From Thalassospira sp. TSL5-1 (lineage in GTDB: Bacteria; Pseudomonadota; Alphaproteobacteria; Rhodospirillales; Thalassospiraceae): 64,000 bases of DNA. The notes under the pieces are model-generated. The model had not been told where the DNA came from, searched no databases, and saw nothing but the letters and a program-made list of their open reading frames with translations. The translations under genes and the position numbers were made by a program. Shown one piece after another: positions 17,586 through 27,124 of the stretch. The stretch is from positions 310,001 through 374,000 of the forward strand of contig NZ_KV880637.1 of NCBI RefSeq assembly GCF_001907695.1. Direction: 5' to 3'. How positions within the stretch are numbered: position 1 is the stretch's first letter; each line of letters begins with the position of its first letter.

Positions 17586-18752
17586 ATGCGTCGAGCCTTC
17601 TTTGCCTGTATGTCAGTTGCGTTGATACCGTTGTTGATTTTATCTGCGGTAACGGCACTGGCATTTGCGAGCAGGGCAGGCATTTTGCCGGGCGGGCTTC
17701 TTGGTTTTGTTGAATATCGCCCGTTTCTGTTTGCAGTGCTGGGCGTTGTGCTTGGCGGATGGTTCAACCGGGGGCGCGTTGTGTACGCGATGCTGGTTTT
17801 GATCATTTGTTACTGGTTTTTCATCGGGGCCCCCGACTTTCTGCCGCCGGAAGGGGTCAGCTTTTTAAAAGTAGCAACACTTTATATTATACCCGTCAAT
17901 CTTGTCTTGATGGCGTTCATGTCCGAACGCGGGGTTTTTCGCAAACGCGGGGTCGCCCGACTCCTGTTTTTGGCATTGCAGTTTTTTGCGCTGATGCTGT
18001 TTGCCACCCGGCCCGATGTTTCCGAAGCTCTTAATCGCCTGTTAGAGATTCGCTTTATTCCGCTGGGTGGCCGGGCGGATGCCCTGCCGCAAATGGCCGT
18101 GTTGCTTGCCGTTGTGGCAATGGTTGTTTTGCTGGCACGGGGGCGGTCGCTTGAATTTGCTTTTTTCTGCACCTTGCTGCCGGTCTTTAGCGTTTTTCTG
18201 GTCGATGCGCGTTACATATCGTTTGCGTATCTTGGCGCAACCGGGGTGATTTTGGGTGGTGTTGTTCAGGAAGCCTGGCGTATGGCCTTTGTCGATGATT
18301 TAACCGGACTTTCCGGGCGGCGGGCTTTGGGGCATGCAATGGCGGAACTGGGTGGCAAATATTGCATTGCCATGCTCGATGTTGATCATTTTAAAAAATT
18401 CAACGACAGCCACGGCCACGATGTTGGGGATATGGTTTTGCGCAAAGTTGCCCGCGAACTGGCCCATTGTGGCGGCGGTGGCAAGGCGTTCCGCTATGGG
18501 GGCGAGGAATTTTCCATTCTGTTTGCCGGGCGTGACCGTAGCAAGGTTCTTGAGACACTGGAAAATTTGCGCAAGAAAATCGCGGGCAGTAAAATTGCCT
18601 TGCCGGAGTCAAACCGTGAGGTTGGCATTACCGTTTCGATTGGTCTGGCAGAAAGGGGGGCCGATGAAGATGATCCCTGGGTTGTGCTCAAAGAAGCCGA
18701 TGAAAAGCTTTTTGCCGCCAAACAGGCCGGGCGGAACAGAGTGACGGTATAG
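17586..18752 (+). CDS. Membrane-bound diguanylate cyclase (GGDEF)
   Basis: 388 residues. The first ~235 hold six to eight transmembrane helices with no recognised sensor name. A GGDEF domain follows: DDLTGLSGRRAL, MLDVDHFKKFNDSHGHDVGD, and RYGGEEF near residue 305. The active-site motif GGEEF and the metal aspartate are intact, so it should make c-di-GMP. The product-inhibition RxxD site five residues before GGEEF is absent (GGGGKAFRY), so feedback inhibition is not expected. It begins a monocistronic unit after a long gap. Confidence 0.9.
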   Translation: MRRAFFACMSVALIPLLILSAVTALAFASRAGILPGGLLGFVEYRPFLFAVLGVVLGGWFNRGRVVYAMLVLIICYWFFIGAPDFLPPEGVSFLKVATLYIIPVNLVLMAFMSERGVFRKRGVARLLFLALQFFALMLFATRPDVSEALNRLLEIRFIPLGGRADALPQMAVLLAVVAMVVLLARGRSLEFAFFCTLLPVFSVFLVDARYISFAYLGATGVILGGVVQEAWRMAFVDDLTGLSGRRALGHAMAELGGKYCIAMLDVDHFKKFNDSHGHDVGDMVLRKVARELAHCGGGGKAFRYGGEEFSILFAGRDRSKVLETLENLRKKIAGSKIALPESNREVGITVSIGLAERGADEDDPWVVLKEADEKLFAAKQAGRNRVTV

Positions 18753-18785
18753 CTGTGATGATGGCGTTGGGCATTGTGGACAGCA

Positions 18786-18813
18786 AAACGCCCTGAGGCA
18801 TATCAGGGCGTTT
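18786..18813. terminator. Hairpin between convergent genes
   Basis: Perfect 11-bp stem AAACGCCCTGA/TCAGGGCGTTT (18786-18796 and 18803-18813), 6-base loop, between the cyclase stop and the ACT-protein stop. Flanking T-runs are short on both strands; probably a bidirectional terminator. Confidence 0.75.
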
Positions 18814-18839
18814 GCGGTATCGGTGTTGTTTGCGCTTTT

Positions 18840-19367
18840 TTATCCCGCGAGGGTATCGAACCGAAACAGCATGCGCAGCGAGCCTGCGGTATTTGCCAGG
18901 GTCGCCAGGCAGGCAGCCGCCCGGTCTTCGGGGATGGCGACGGCAAAGCGGGTGGTATAAACGCGGGCGTCTTTTTCATCCGATGCGGATGCCGCCATTT
19001 GCACGATATTGGCGTTATATTCGATAAAAATTTCTGACAGCCGCGCAATCAGTCCGGGTTGGTCGATGCCGGCACATTCGATCAGATGAGTTGCACCGGG
19101 CGTATCGGCCAAAACAGGGGCAGGATGGATGGCCTCGACGGTGATTTCGGCCTGTTCCATTGGCAACTCGCACAGGGCCGCTTCGCATTCGGTAATCGGG
19201 CAGGTATCGGGAAGCTCGCAGGTTGTAATGAAATTCGCGCGTCCCTGATCCAGCACAAAACTGGTCGCGCCAAGATTGACGCCAATATCAAACAGACGGC
19301 CGGAAATATCAGATACCAGACCAACACGGTCAGCGCAGGATATGGTAATGCGTGTATTGGCGTTCAT
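18840..19367 (-). CDS. ACT-domain protein, GcvR-like
   Basis: 175 residues comprising two ACT domains: residues ~5-80 (ISCADRVGLVSDISGRLFD) and ~90-170 (LIECAGIDQPGLIARLSEIF). This arrangement matches glycine-cleavage repressor GcvR and related amino-acid-binding regulators. The start at 19367 has CGGAGC eight bases upstream; the longer frame lacks support. Target pathway not shown by the neighbours. Confidence 0.8.
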   Translation of the reverse strand: MNANTRITISCADRVGLVSDISGRLFDIGVNLGATSFVLDQGRANFITTCELPDTCPITECEAALCELPMEQAEITVEAIHPAPVLADTPGATHLIECAGIDQPGLIARLSEIFIEYNANIVQMAASASDEKDARVYTTRFAVAIPEDRAAACLATLANTAGSLRMLFRFDTLAG

Positions 19368-19662
19368 TTGCAAAGCTCCGTCATCAGCAGAATTTCTGTA
19401 ACCTATCAATGAATGACCGAGGATGCCATCACAGGCATACGACATGGCGTGATTATTGTGGTTTTACAGCGATGATTGTGCCTGGTGCGGTTGTCTTCCT
19501 GTTTTGTCCGTCCCGTTGTTCGTCCTGGCTCATCAACGAAAAAAGCGGCGTGCTCTCTTAAATAGATGTTTTCATGCCCCATATGTCTTCAGAGTATTTT
19601 GCATATCTGGAGCAATATACGCGTTAAGAAAATGCGCTCGGGGAGCATGGGAGAGTTTAATA

Positions 19663-21738
19663 ATGAATAACTTGGCATTGAGCACAAAAATTGCGCTTTT
19701 TTCTGCAGTTGTGGTTGCCATTGCTTTAGGTCTTGTGATTGTTCACGCGTCAAATCGGGCGTTTGATACGGCAAGAAAAAGCGGCATTTCCGAAATGCGC
19801 AGCGACGTGGGCAGTGCGGCGGATGATATGTCGGCACGTCTGGAGTTGGCACTGGGCGCCGCCGAAGGATTTGCCGATATGACTGCAGCGTTTGTTCAAA
19901 CGGCAAAAACATCACAAATTCCAGGCAATCGCGAATTTATCAGTCAGACCTTGCGCGAGTCCCTTAAAGATCATGGTAGCTGGTTTGGGACGTGGACATT
20001 GGCCTTGCCAAACGCACTTGATGGTGCGGACAAGGACTGGATCAACAAGTCCGGAAGCACCGGGGCGGGGATTTTCACACCTTATTGGGTGCGTGACGGC
20101 GAAAAGGTTGTTTTGGCAACTGTGCCGGACATGACGATCAGTTATGACGAAGGCTATTTTGCGGTTTCTTACGCAAGTAAAAAGTCAGCCGTTTTGGAGC
20201 CTTATGTCGAGGATTCGGCAGGGACAGACCCGGTTCTTATGACGTCGGCGACCGCACCGGTTATTGTTGATGGTGCCGTTGTTGCTGTTTCCGGTGTTGA
20301 TCTGGATTTGGGCGGCCTTCAGGCGCGTGTTGCCAACGAGAAACCGTTGGGGGCGGGCAAAATCTGGCTGGTGACGGATAAGGGAACGGTTGTTGCCCAT
20401 CCTGACAAGGAATTGCTGGCCAAGCTGCTTGCGGATTCAGGGGTGAGCCAACAGCAGGTCGAGCAGGCGCTTGAGCAGGATTTCGTGATTGCCGATATTG
20501 ATGGCGTCGAGAATTATCTGGTTGCTCTGCCTGTCCAGTTTGGCAATGCCCCGCAAAAATGGACGGTTATTGGGGCAGTTCCAAGTAAAGCTGTTCTGGC
20601 AAGTGCCAATGCGGCGTCGCGTGATGCGGTGATTATTGGTTTGATTGTGCTTGTCGTGGCGGTTGGTGCAGCCCTGTTGCTGGGCAAGTTTTTGGCCCGA
20701 CCGATTCTTAATCTGGCTGCTGTGATGGGGAGCATGGCCGAAGGCGAATTGCATATTGATATTCCCTATGCCGGGCAAACCAACGAAATGGGCAAAATGG
20801 CCGCGGCCCTGGCGAATTTCCGCGACAAGTCGTTGCGGGCCAAACAATTGGAAGAAGAAGCGGAAAAAGCCGAAAAACGTGCCGAGCAGGAACGTATTTT
20901 GGCAATGCGCAAGGTTGCGGATGATTTTGAAGCAACGTCGGGTAAGGCGGTTGGGTCGGTCAGTTCTGCTGCTGTCGCCCTGGGCGATATTACCCAGCGT
21001 ATGGGGCAACTGGTGCAGCGGGCGCGGACCCGCATGGCCGATGCCACTGGCGGCGCCGATCTTGCCAGTGAAAATGTTCAGGTTGTTGCATCTGCGGCAG
21101 AAGAGCTGTTGTCCTCGATCGAGGAAATTGGTCAGCAGGTGAGCATGGCTGCCGATATTGCCCGCGAGGCGGCACAGGAAGCCGGGCAGGCCACCACAAG
21201 CGTTGGAGACCTTGATGACAAGGCACGCCAGATTGGTGAAGTGGTCGTTATTATTCAGGATATCGCGGCCCAGACCAATCTTTTGGCCCTGAATGCGACA
21301 ATTGAAGCCGCGCGTGCTGGTGATGCAGGCAAAGGATTCGCCGTTGTTGCCAACGAGGTGAAGGGGCTGGCCAATCAGACGGCAAAGGCGACCGACCAGA
21401 TTTCCGAGCAGGTCAGCGTCATTCAGGGTGCTGTCGGGGCGGCGGTGCAGACCATCGGCCGGATTGACGAAGTTGTTGGTCGGGTTGAAGGGATTTCAAC
21501 TGCGATTGCCTCCGCTGTTGAACAGCAAAGTGCAGCGACACGCGAAATTGCCAGCAGCGCCAGCAAGGCGTCGGATGGTGTGCGCACATTTGCCGATAAT
21601 ATCGCCGAACTTGCCCAGTCAATCGAAGAGGTTGGCAATGTTTCGACCGACGTTCAGGATTCGGCTTCCCATCTGCGCAATGATGCCGGTTCGCTCGAAA
21701 CTGCGGTTTCAACATTCCTGGGGGCTGTCAGAAAATAA
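19663..21738 (+). CDS. Methyl-accepting chemotaxis protein with dCache sensor
   Basis: 691 residues. TM1 is at ~7-26 and a ~290-residue periplasmic double-Cache-type domain follows ([29 protein letters not shown]). TM2 is near 320-345, then a HAMP domain and a long cytoplasmic coiled coil. The signalling tip [20 protein letters not shown] lies near residues 535-555. No C-terminal CheR/CheB-binding pentapeptide is present (it ends FLGAVRK). The ATG at 19663 directly begins the TM1 segment; a start 207 bases upstream would precede it with an unrelated peptide. dCache receptors usually sense amino acids or carboxylates. Confidence 0.92.
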   Translation: MNNLALSTKIALFSAVVVAIALGLVIVHASNRAFDTARKSGISEMRSDVGSAADDMSARLELALGAAEGFADMTAAFVQTAKTSQIPGNREFISQTLRESLKDHGSWFGTWTLALPNALDGADKDWINKSGSTGAGIFTPYWVRDGEKVVLATVPDMTISYDEGYFAVSYASKKSAVLEPYVEDSAGTDPVLMTSATAPVIVDGAVVAVSGVDLDLGGLQARVANEKPLGAGKIWLVTDKGTVVAHPDKELLAKLLADSGVSQQQVEQALEQDFVIADIDGVENYLVALPVQFGNAPQKWTVIGAVPSKAVLASANAASRDAVIIGLIVLVVAVGAALLLGKFLARPILNLAAVMGSMAEGELHIDIPYAGQTNEMGKMAAALANFRDKSLRAKQLEEEAEKAEKRAEQERILAMRKVADDFEATSGKAVGSVSSAAVALGDITQRMGQLVQRARTRMADATGGADLASENVQVVASAAEELLSSIEEIGQQVSMAADIAREAAQEAGQATTSVGDLDDKARQIGEVVVIIQDIAAQTNLLALNATIEAARAGDAGKGFAVVANEVKGLANQTAKATDQISEQVSVIQGAVGAAVQTIGRIDEVVGRVEGISTAIASAVEQQSAATREIASSASKASDGVRTFADNIAELAQSIEEVGNVSTDVQDSASHLRNDAGSLETAVSTFLGAVRK

Positions 21739-21861
21739 CAGGCAAATAGTATTTATCGTGTTTGCTGATTGTCCGGGCCGGTTTCCGGTTCCGGGCCTTC
21801 GGCGGTCCATTATAATTTGATGGCGCGCCAATAATACGACTGCCTGAAGAATATCGACCGG

Positions 21862-21898
21862 AAAAAACAAAGGCCCGACGCGTTAACGTCGGGCCTTT
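21862..21898 (-). terminator. Terminator of tRNA-Arg
   Basis: Perfect 12-bp stem (21869-21880 with 21887-21898), 6-base loop. On the minus strand a T-rich run follows (A run 21862-21867), right after the tRNA 3' end. On the plus strand it may also end the chemoreceptor transcript. Confidence 0.88.
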
Positions 21899-21901
21899 CA
21901 A

Positions 21902-21978
21902 TGGCGCGCCCGGAAGGATTCGAACCTCCGGCCTTCTGATTCGTAGTCAGATGCTCTATCCAGCTGAGCTACGGGCGC
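21902..21978 (-). tRNA. tRNA-Arg (anticodon ACG)
   Basis: 77 bases read on the minus strand with a complete cloverleaf. The acceptor stem GCGCCCG pairs with CGGGCGC, the D arm contains AGCTGGATAGA, the anticodon loop CTACGAA gives ACG, the T loop is TTCGAAT, the discriminator is G and the CCA is encoded. The ACG wobble adenosine would be edited to inosine by TadA to read CGU, CGC and CGA. Confidence 0.97.
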
Positions 21979-22030
21979 TTCGTCTTTGTTTCCGAAGGTT
22001 TGCAGTGTGTGCTCCCCGTCGGCGGAGCGG

Positions 22031-22059
22031 AACTTATGAAAACCCGATGCCCTTTGCAA
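22031..22059 (-). promoter_or_regulatory. Candidate promoter of tRNA-Arg
   Basis: On the minus strand TTGCAA (22054-22059) and TAAGTT (22031-22036) are 17 bp apart and about 50 bases upstream of the tRNA. The -35 is good, the -10 weak. The rest of the gap 21979-22314 shows nothing else. Confidence 0.45.
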
Positions 22060-22314
22060 GCGGTAATTTTCAAAAAAGTGTATTTTTTCTTCGAGCCCGT
22101 AAAATATCGCCTGTAAGTAGCTTTACAGGGCCCCGTTTTCTGCCATGTTGGCGATTATCGCTATGTTACGGGGAAAAAAGGGGGAAATGCGTCTTGTTCC
22201 GGGGGGAACCCTCTATTAAGATGCTGTTCAATCCCAGGGGAGCAGGGGCTTGTTTATACATAAAAAAGCAGGCCCAGGGAGATTCGCTTATTCCTACTTA
22301 GGTAATTGATCGAA

Positions 22315-23430
22315 ATGGCCGTTCGCAAAACCTACCTCGCCGTTTTCGGCGTCGCCCTGCTACTAGGCGGGTGTTCCAATTCTACCGATGCCATGTGGCC
22401 GGCACTTAGCGGGGAGGATGCCGGATCATCGGCGAGCCAAACCAGCGCGGCACAGTCCGATATCGGAACCGGGGCCCCAGAGGCCGACGTGATGCGCAGC
22501 ACACAGCCTTTGACGGGTATGTCTACGACGGGCACTTTTGTCGGGACCAAAGTTGAAAGCATGCGTCAGGAATTGAACCGCCTGAAATCCGCGCTCAATA
22601 CCCACAACAACGAATTGCAAAGTCTGCGTGCCCAGACGGTAAGTCATTCACAGGCTTATCACGGTACCGTGGCGGCGATTAATGCCCGCCTGCAGGTTGG
22701 CACAACGCCGGGAAATCCGGTGCTGGTAAACCAGTGGAACCAGGCACAGCAGGAACTTGACCGGGTGAATGGCGATATCGCATCGCTCAATTCGCTGGCC
22801 AATGATGTTGCCGCTGACTCGACATTATCCACCTTCCTGCTGGAATCGGTGCGTTCCGCTTATCAGGTTTCCGGCGCGGTTGACGAAGACCATCGCCAGC
22901 TTGCCATGCTGGAAGATGAAACCAACCGGACCTCGGTTTTGATTGACCGTCTGTTAAGCGAGATCAGCGAAGACCTGTCACGCCAGACCACTTATATCGC
23001 CAATGAGCGTTCAAACCTGAATGCGCTGTCGCTTGCTGTTAAAAACGGCGAGATTTTCGGCCAATCGCTGGCGGCGAAGTCTGTTCCGTCACAGCCGGTT
23101 GCGGCAAATCGTTCTTTGCCCGACTCGGAAGACCGCCCGCTGGTGGTTATTCGCTTTGACAGTGCCAGCGTGAAATACGAACAGGCCCTTTACAATGCGG
23201 TGAACCGTGCACTGGAGCGTCGCCCTGATGCGACCTTTGATATTGTTGCTGTCACTCCGAACCGGGGAACACCGGCACAGGTGGCGCTAAACAGCAGCAA
23301 AGCGAAGCGCGATGCGCAAAGTGTTCTGCGGTCGCTGACGGATATGGGAATGCCCAATTCCCGTGTACGCCTGTCGGATTCAACCAGTTCATCGGTTTCC
23401 GCCAACGAAGTACATGTTTACGTTCGCTAA
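22315..23430 (+). CDS. Coiled-coil lipoprotein with OmpA-like C-terminus
   Basis: 371 residues. The lipobox LLLGGC makes Cys20 the likely lipidated residue. A low-complexity Ser/Ala linker follows, then heptad-rich coiled coil at ~75-125 and ~130-250. The C-terminal ~100 residues (VIRFDSASVKYEQALYNAVN, AQVALNSSKAKRDAQSVLRS, HVYVR) look like an OmpA/periplasmic alpha-beta fold, but the peptidoglycan-binding residues are not obvious. It should sit in the outer or inner membrane facing the periplasm. The ATG at 22315 has AGG 12 bases away; a TTG at 22306 is a poorer start. Monocistronic. Confidence 0.75.
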   Translation: MAVRKTYLAVFGVALLLGGCSNSTDAMWPALSGEDAGSSASQTSAAQSDIGTGAPEADVMRSTQPLTGMSTTGTFVGTKVESMRQELNRLKSALNTHNNELQSLRAQTVSHSQAYHGTVAAINARLQVGTTPGNPVLVNQWNQAQQELDRVNGDIASLNSLANDVAADSTLSTFLLESVRSAYQVSGAVDEDHRQLAMLEDETNRTSVLIDRLLSEISEDLSRQTTYIANERSNLNALSLAVKNGEIFGQSLAAKSVPSQPVAANRSLPDSEDRPLVVIRFDSASVKYEQALYNAVNRALERRPDATFDIVAVTPNRGTPAQVALNSSKAKRDAQSVLRSLTDMGMPNSRVRLSDSTSSSVSANEVHVYVR

Positions 23431-23466
23431 TCAGTTTCGATCCTGATCAGTTGAACGGCCGGAACG

Positions 23467-23500
23467 GGGCACCTCAAACGAGGTGCCCTTTCTTTGTTTT
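23467..23500 (+). terminator. Terminator of the lipoprotein gene
   Basis: Perfect 9-bp stem GGGCACCTC/GAGGTGCCC (23467-23475, 23480-23488), 4-base loop, then TTTCTTTGTTTT. Confidence 0.9.
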
Positions 23501-23642
23501 GGGGGCATTGCGTCATATGGGAACAGGGTATGCCGTATATGACAAAATGGTCTGAAACGGTCGTGAAAAGACAGGTATAATCAGCGGTCAAATTACGGTC
23601 ACTGAATTCCCGAACGTTCACAGAGGACGGAAAGCGATTAAA

Positions 23643-24080
23643 ATGGCGGATGCGGATATTGTTAATTTGCGTCAGCATCGCAAGCGCAAGGCGCGCGATG
23701 AAAAGACCCAAAAGGCGGATGCCAATCGCATTGCCTTCGGTCGCACCCGTGTGGAACGCAAACAAACCAAAGCCCAGCAGGATATGGAGGAGCGCAAATT
23801 GGCGGCACATCGTCTTGAACGCGATGCGGACAAGGCGGGGGCGGAGGTTGATCGGAAAGGGGATGCTGACCTGAAACAGCATGTCATGGCTGACCAGGCG
23901 GCCGTGAAGGCGCAGGAAGACCTGAAAGAAGCCGGGAGTGTGAATGCAGTCCAGGATGATGCGGCGGAGTCAGAAGACGGAACCTCATCGGATGCAGATG
24001 AAAAAACACCATCAGCCCAAAAACATATCGGCGATGTTGCGAATGTTGTGCCACTTAAGCTTGGCCCGCCGAAAAAATAG
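23643..24080 (+). CDS. DUF4169-family protein with long acidic tail
   Basis: 145 residues. The first ~60 match the DUF4169 pattern: ADIVNLRQHRKRKARDEKT, then NRIAFGRTRVERKQTKAQQD, highly charged and helical. The rest is alternating charged and then acidic (AVQDDAAESEDGTSSDADE), longer than the usual ~60-residue family members. Function of the family is unknown. The stretch 24081-24344 downstream shows no supported gene. Confidence 0.8.
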   Translation: MADADIVNLRQHRKRKARDEKTQKADANRIAFGRTRVERKQTKAQQDMEERKLAAHRLERDADKAGAEVDRKGDADLKQHVMADQAAVKAQEDLKEAGSVNAVQDDAAESEDGTSSDADEKTPSAQKHIGDVANVVPLKLGPPKK

Positions 24081-24344
24081 CAGTGCGGCTATATGTTGCG
24101 CAATGCAGCGGGTTCTGAATGCCAGGTTGGGTAATGCCTGGGATGTTGTCCGACAAATGGCTGCCTTGCGGAACCTGCTTGGCATTTTGGGGCACAAGAC
24201 CGCATCATGCAGGCTTGCACAATGTCAGAAAAACTTGTTGCGCGACATATCAAGAATCGCAACAAAGTCAGGCGCATAACGCGCTTGGGATGTCAAATAG
24301 CAGGCAATCGTTACATCGGTGACGATGTGACGTTTTGTCGTTGC

Positions 24345-24878
24345 TTAGCTTAACAGGGTTTCTTTTTCCCGTTTGTACTGGTCCAGGGCCTCGTCCCAGC
24401 CCATCAGCCAGTCTTCATGTTCGCGGCTGTCAGCGGGGTAGGGGTTTTCTGTCAGGCGGTGGGCACCAAGACCGGCTGAAAAGCCATAATTCAGCGCTGC
24501 ATTGGGAAGTGCCCGACTGGCCGGGGCATGTTCGCTGTAAAGCCTGTGGCGGAAAGCGGGCAAGGAGCACAAAACGCCATCATCAATGCCCAGCGGATAA
24601 GTGATCAGCATGGCTTCACCCAGCGGGGTGATGGACATTGTACCATCATGGGCAATGTGAATCAGGCCCGCCATTTTCAGCTGTGATTTGGCATATTCAA
24701 TGCGGCTGCACAGGGCAGGGGTATCTTGCAGGATGATTTGGATGCCATCATCATCGCAGCAAAACAGCGACAGGACTTTCTCCTTCAGGGCTTGCTGACC
24801 AAGCCCGGCCGAAGCAGAGCGCAGAACAGTCAGCATCAGGGCGGGGTCGCCAGGGATATAGTCTGTTGTTGTTGGCAT
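24345..24878 (-). CDS. Mrr_N-like winged helix fused to Rmf/CrpP-like domain
   Basis: 177 residues. Residues ~12-95 read as a winged helix of the Mrr N-terminal type (SRIEYAKSQLKMAGLIHI, then GTMSITPLGEAML). Residues ~128-170 contain NYGFSAGLGA, ENPYPADSREHEDWLMGW and the trailing DEALDQ. This is the G-x2-AG-x2-G ... NPY ... W-x2-GW pattern of ribosome modulation factor and its small relatives. No nuclease motif is present. CGGAGG lies seven bases before the ATG. The two-domain layout is unusual; the first domain may bind nucleic acid and the second a ribosome or protein. Both domain calls are by eye. Confidence 0.65.
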   Translation of the reverse strand: MPTTTDYIPGDPALMLTVLRSASAGLGQQALKEKVLSLFCCDDDGIQIILQDTPALCSRIEYAKSQLKMAGLIHIAHDGTMSITPLGEAMLITYPLGIDDGVLCSLPAFRHRLYSEHAPASRALPNAALNYGFSAGLGAHRLTENPYPADSREHEDWLMGWDEALDQYKREKETLLS

Positions 24879-25256
24879 TTGGGGCCTCCGTCTTTAGCGA
24901 AACGAATTCCCTCCCAAGGGCAATTTTATAAACCGGCCAATATATAAATCGGTCGCGTTATTATTATTATAGTTTGCAGATATGTTTCAAACTTGTGAAG
25001 ACAAGAGTGCACCCTGGTAGAATTTTTGTGAATTGTTGGTGATAATTTCAATCACAGGTATTGGGATGGCATTGGTTGTACGGGAATATTTGCCTAAAAT
25101 GCCCGCTAAAGTAGTTTGCATCTGGGTTTTTAAAGGTTTTAATACAGCAACATTCGCGTTTTTGTTTGTGGGCAGGATTACGTAAATGCGTATTTCCCGC
25201 ATATCGAAACCAGTGCCCGGAATTCGCTGCAAGTTTTTGTGGCCGGGGCGGGGATG
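24879..25256. other. AT-rich intergenic gap
   Basis: 378 bases between the divergent-looking promoter of the fusion protein and the 3' end of the zinc-sensing cyclase. The portion 24935-24985 is strongly AT-rich. I find no supported frame, hairpin terminator or tRNA in it. Confidence 0.5.
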
Positions 25257-26303
25257 TTATTTTTTGCCGGTTTCGGCATTTTCCGGTGAGCGCCATAAGC
25301 GTACGCGATTCCGCCCGCTTTCCTTTGCGGCATAAAGGGCCCGGTCGGCCTTTTCGATAATCTGCTCAATTTTGCGGTCTGGCAGGATGGGAGCTGCGCC
25401 GATCGACGTGGTGATGGAAAGTGATATGTCATTGTCGAGCTTGACCGGCGATGCCTCGATCACACGACGCAAACGCTCTAGAATCCTTGCCGTCTGGCGC
25501 ATGTCGGCATTGGGAAGGCAGATCAGAAATTCTTCGCCGCCATAACGATAGACCTTGTCAAAGGGCCTGACATGGGACTGTAAAATACCGGCAATTGCTT
25601 GCAGGATCTGGTCGCCGGCCTGATGGCCGTAGGTATCATTAATGGCTTTGAAATGATCCAGATCGACCATCGCAATGGCCGTCGCCGAGTTGGTGCGAAT
25701 CGACCGTTCCCTTTCCACTTCAAGGTCCGATAGCATCGTTTGCCGGTTATAGGCCCCGGTTAACGGGTCCACATTTGAGCGTGCGGTGCGAAAGGCCCGC
25801 TCAAGACGACGGATCTGGCTGAAAAAGGATTCGGCACGCAGCGCCATGACATCATATTCGGCAGTATCGATTGTGCCGTTATGGTCAAAATGCTTCAGCA
25901 CGCGCCGGGCGGCGTTGTGAAGCTGTTCGTGCGTGGTGGCCAGGGCGTGCATGGCTGGCTGGTCAATCAGCCTGTTATGCTGGTTCAAGGCGTACCAGGC
26001 GCCGAAATTACAGTCATGATCGTCGATATGGTCATCCGCATGGGGATGGGCCGCAATGCCGGGCTGTCCGCTATTTTCTGTATTCTCATCCTCATCACGT
26101 ACAATCAGGTGACGATTCCATTCGAGAATCAGCGCAATATGCTCGGAAAGGGCGGTTTCGAGTTCCTGTAAAATATCCCGTTCCGCATCAACAAGATTAC
26201 CATCCGCGATGCTGTCGGGCATTTCCGGTTGCCGTTGATCAGACGGATCAGACTCGCGGTGGCTCTTGTCGTCCTTTGTTCCAGGCATATTGCGCGGTTC
26301 CAT
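25257..26303 (-). CDS. dgcZ: Zinc-sensing diguanylate cyclase (CZB-GGDEF, DgcZ-like)
   Basis: 348 residues, no membrane segment. Residues ~45-140 form a CZB (chemoreceptor zinc-binding) domain with likely ligands His55, Cys98 (in DCNFGAW), His125 and His129. The Cys-to-His spacing of 27 equals that of E. coli DgcZ, with a 13-residue longer first loop. The GGDEF domain follows the shared linker ARSNVDPLTG: VDLDHFKAINDTYGHQAGD, the product-inhibition site RPFD (246-249) and RYGGEEF (255-259), all intact. Zinc should inhibit c-di-GMP synthesis, as in DgcZ. It lies 18 bases after lipB, so it is cotranscribed with it. Confidence 0.88.
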   Translation of the reverse strand: MEPRNMPGTKDDKSHRESDPSDQRQPEMPDSIADGNLVDAERDILQELETALSEHIALILEWNRHLIVRDEDENTENSGQPGIAAHPHADDHIDDHDCNFGAWYALNQHNRLIDQPAMHALATTHEQLHNAARRVLKHFDHNGTIDTAEYDVMALRAESFFSQIRRLERAFRTARSNVDPLTGAYNRQTMLSDLEVERERSIRTNSATAIAMVDLDHFKAINDTYGHQAGDQILQAIAGILQSHVRPFDKVYRYGGEEFLICLPNADMRQTARILERLRRVIEASPVKLDNDISLSITTSIGAAPILPDRKIEQIIEKADRALYAAKESGRNRVRLWRSPENAETGKK

Positions 26304-26321
26304 CTTGATTACGGGGGAATA

Positions 26322-27005
26322 TCAGGCACTGTCGCTGTGCAAAGCCGCTGATGGAAGCGGAAAAACATCATCGAAAGTTTGTGCCAGCAGGCTATCAAGC
26401 TGCGCCATTGTCAGGTCGATTCCCAAGTCTTTTAGGCTGGTCACGCCATGTTCTGCAATGCCACAAGGCACGATCCCGCCAAAATGTGTCAAATCGGGGT
26501 TTACGTTAATCGCAATGCCGTGAAATGTGACCCAGCGGCGCACCCGAACACCGATCGCGGCAATTTTGTCTTCGCGGCCATTGCCCCGGTCCACCCATAT
26601 GCCAACACGGCCATCGCGTCGTTCGCCTTTAACGCCGGCCAGCGCCAAAGTGCGGATAATCCATTCTTCCAGGTTATGCACATAGGCCCGTACATCGCGC
26701 CCGCGGTTGCGTAAGTCCATCATCAGATAGGCCGTGCGTTGCCCCGGCCCGTGATAGGTATATTGGCCGCCACGCCCGGCATTATAAACGGGGAATCGCT
26801 CCGGATCGACCAGGTCCTGGATCTTTGAACTGGTTCCCGCCGTGTAAAGAGGGGGGTGTTCGACCAGCCAGATCAATTCGCGCGCGTCGTTTTGGGCGAT
26901 GGCTTCCGCCCGCGCTTCCATTTCGGCAAGGGCGTCGGGGTAGGAAACGGGCTGTTTTGCCACCCGCCATTCGGGCTTTTGGGCACTAAAATCGATACTT
27001 TTCAT
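26322..27005 (-). CDS. lipB: Octanoyl-[acyl carrier protein]:protein octanoyltransferase
   Basis: 227 residues. The LipB motifs are complete: [39 protein letters not shown] with the catalytic lysine, and GIVPCGI with the acyl-accepting cysteine. It moves octanoate from ACP to lipoyl domains before LipA inserts sulfur. ATG at 27005 is preferred over a TTG four codons upstream. First gene of a two-gene operon with the zinc-sensing cyclase; divergent from tRNA-Leu. Confidence 0.96.
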   Translation of the reverse strand: MKSIDFSAQKPEWRVAKQPVSYPDALAEMEARAEAIAQNDARELIWLVEHPPLYTAGTSSKIQDLVDPERFPVYNAGRGGQYTYHGPGQRTAYLMMDLRNRGRDVRAYVHNLEEWIIRTLALAGVKGERRDGRVGIWVDRGNGREDKIAAIGVRVRRWVTFHGIAINVNPDLTHFGGIVPCGIAEHGVTSLKDLGIDLTMAQLDSLLAQTFDDVFPLPSAALHSDSA

Positions 27006-27124
27006 TTTTCCTGTCAAATAAATGAAAACTCCCCTTGATTGGGGGTGTCCTTTTTGCTATCTCCCTTTCCGCGCCAAGGCAAGCCCGCAACGTTACCTCA
27101 TAGGGCTTGTTGCAAACATAGTAT

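Noticed and set aside
24345-24878. A restriction (Mrr-type) endonuclease
   Set aside because: Only the N-terminal winged helix resembles Mrr_N; no nuclease catalytic motif is present and there is no methyltransferase partner nearby.
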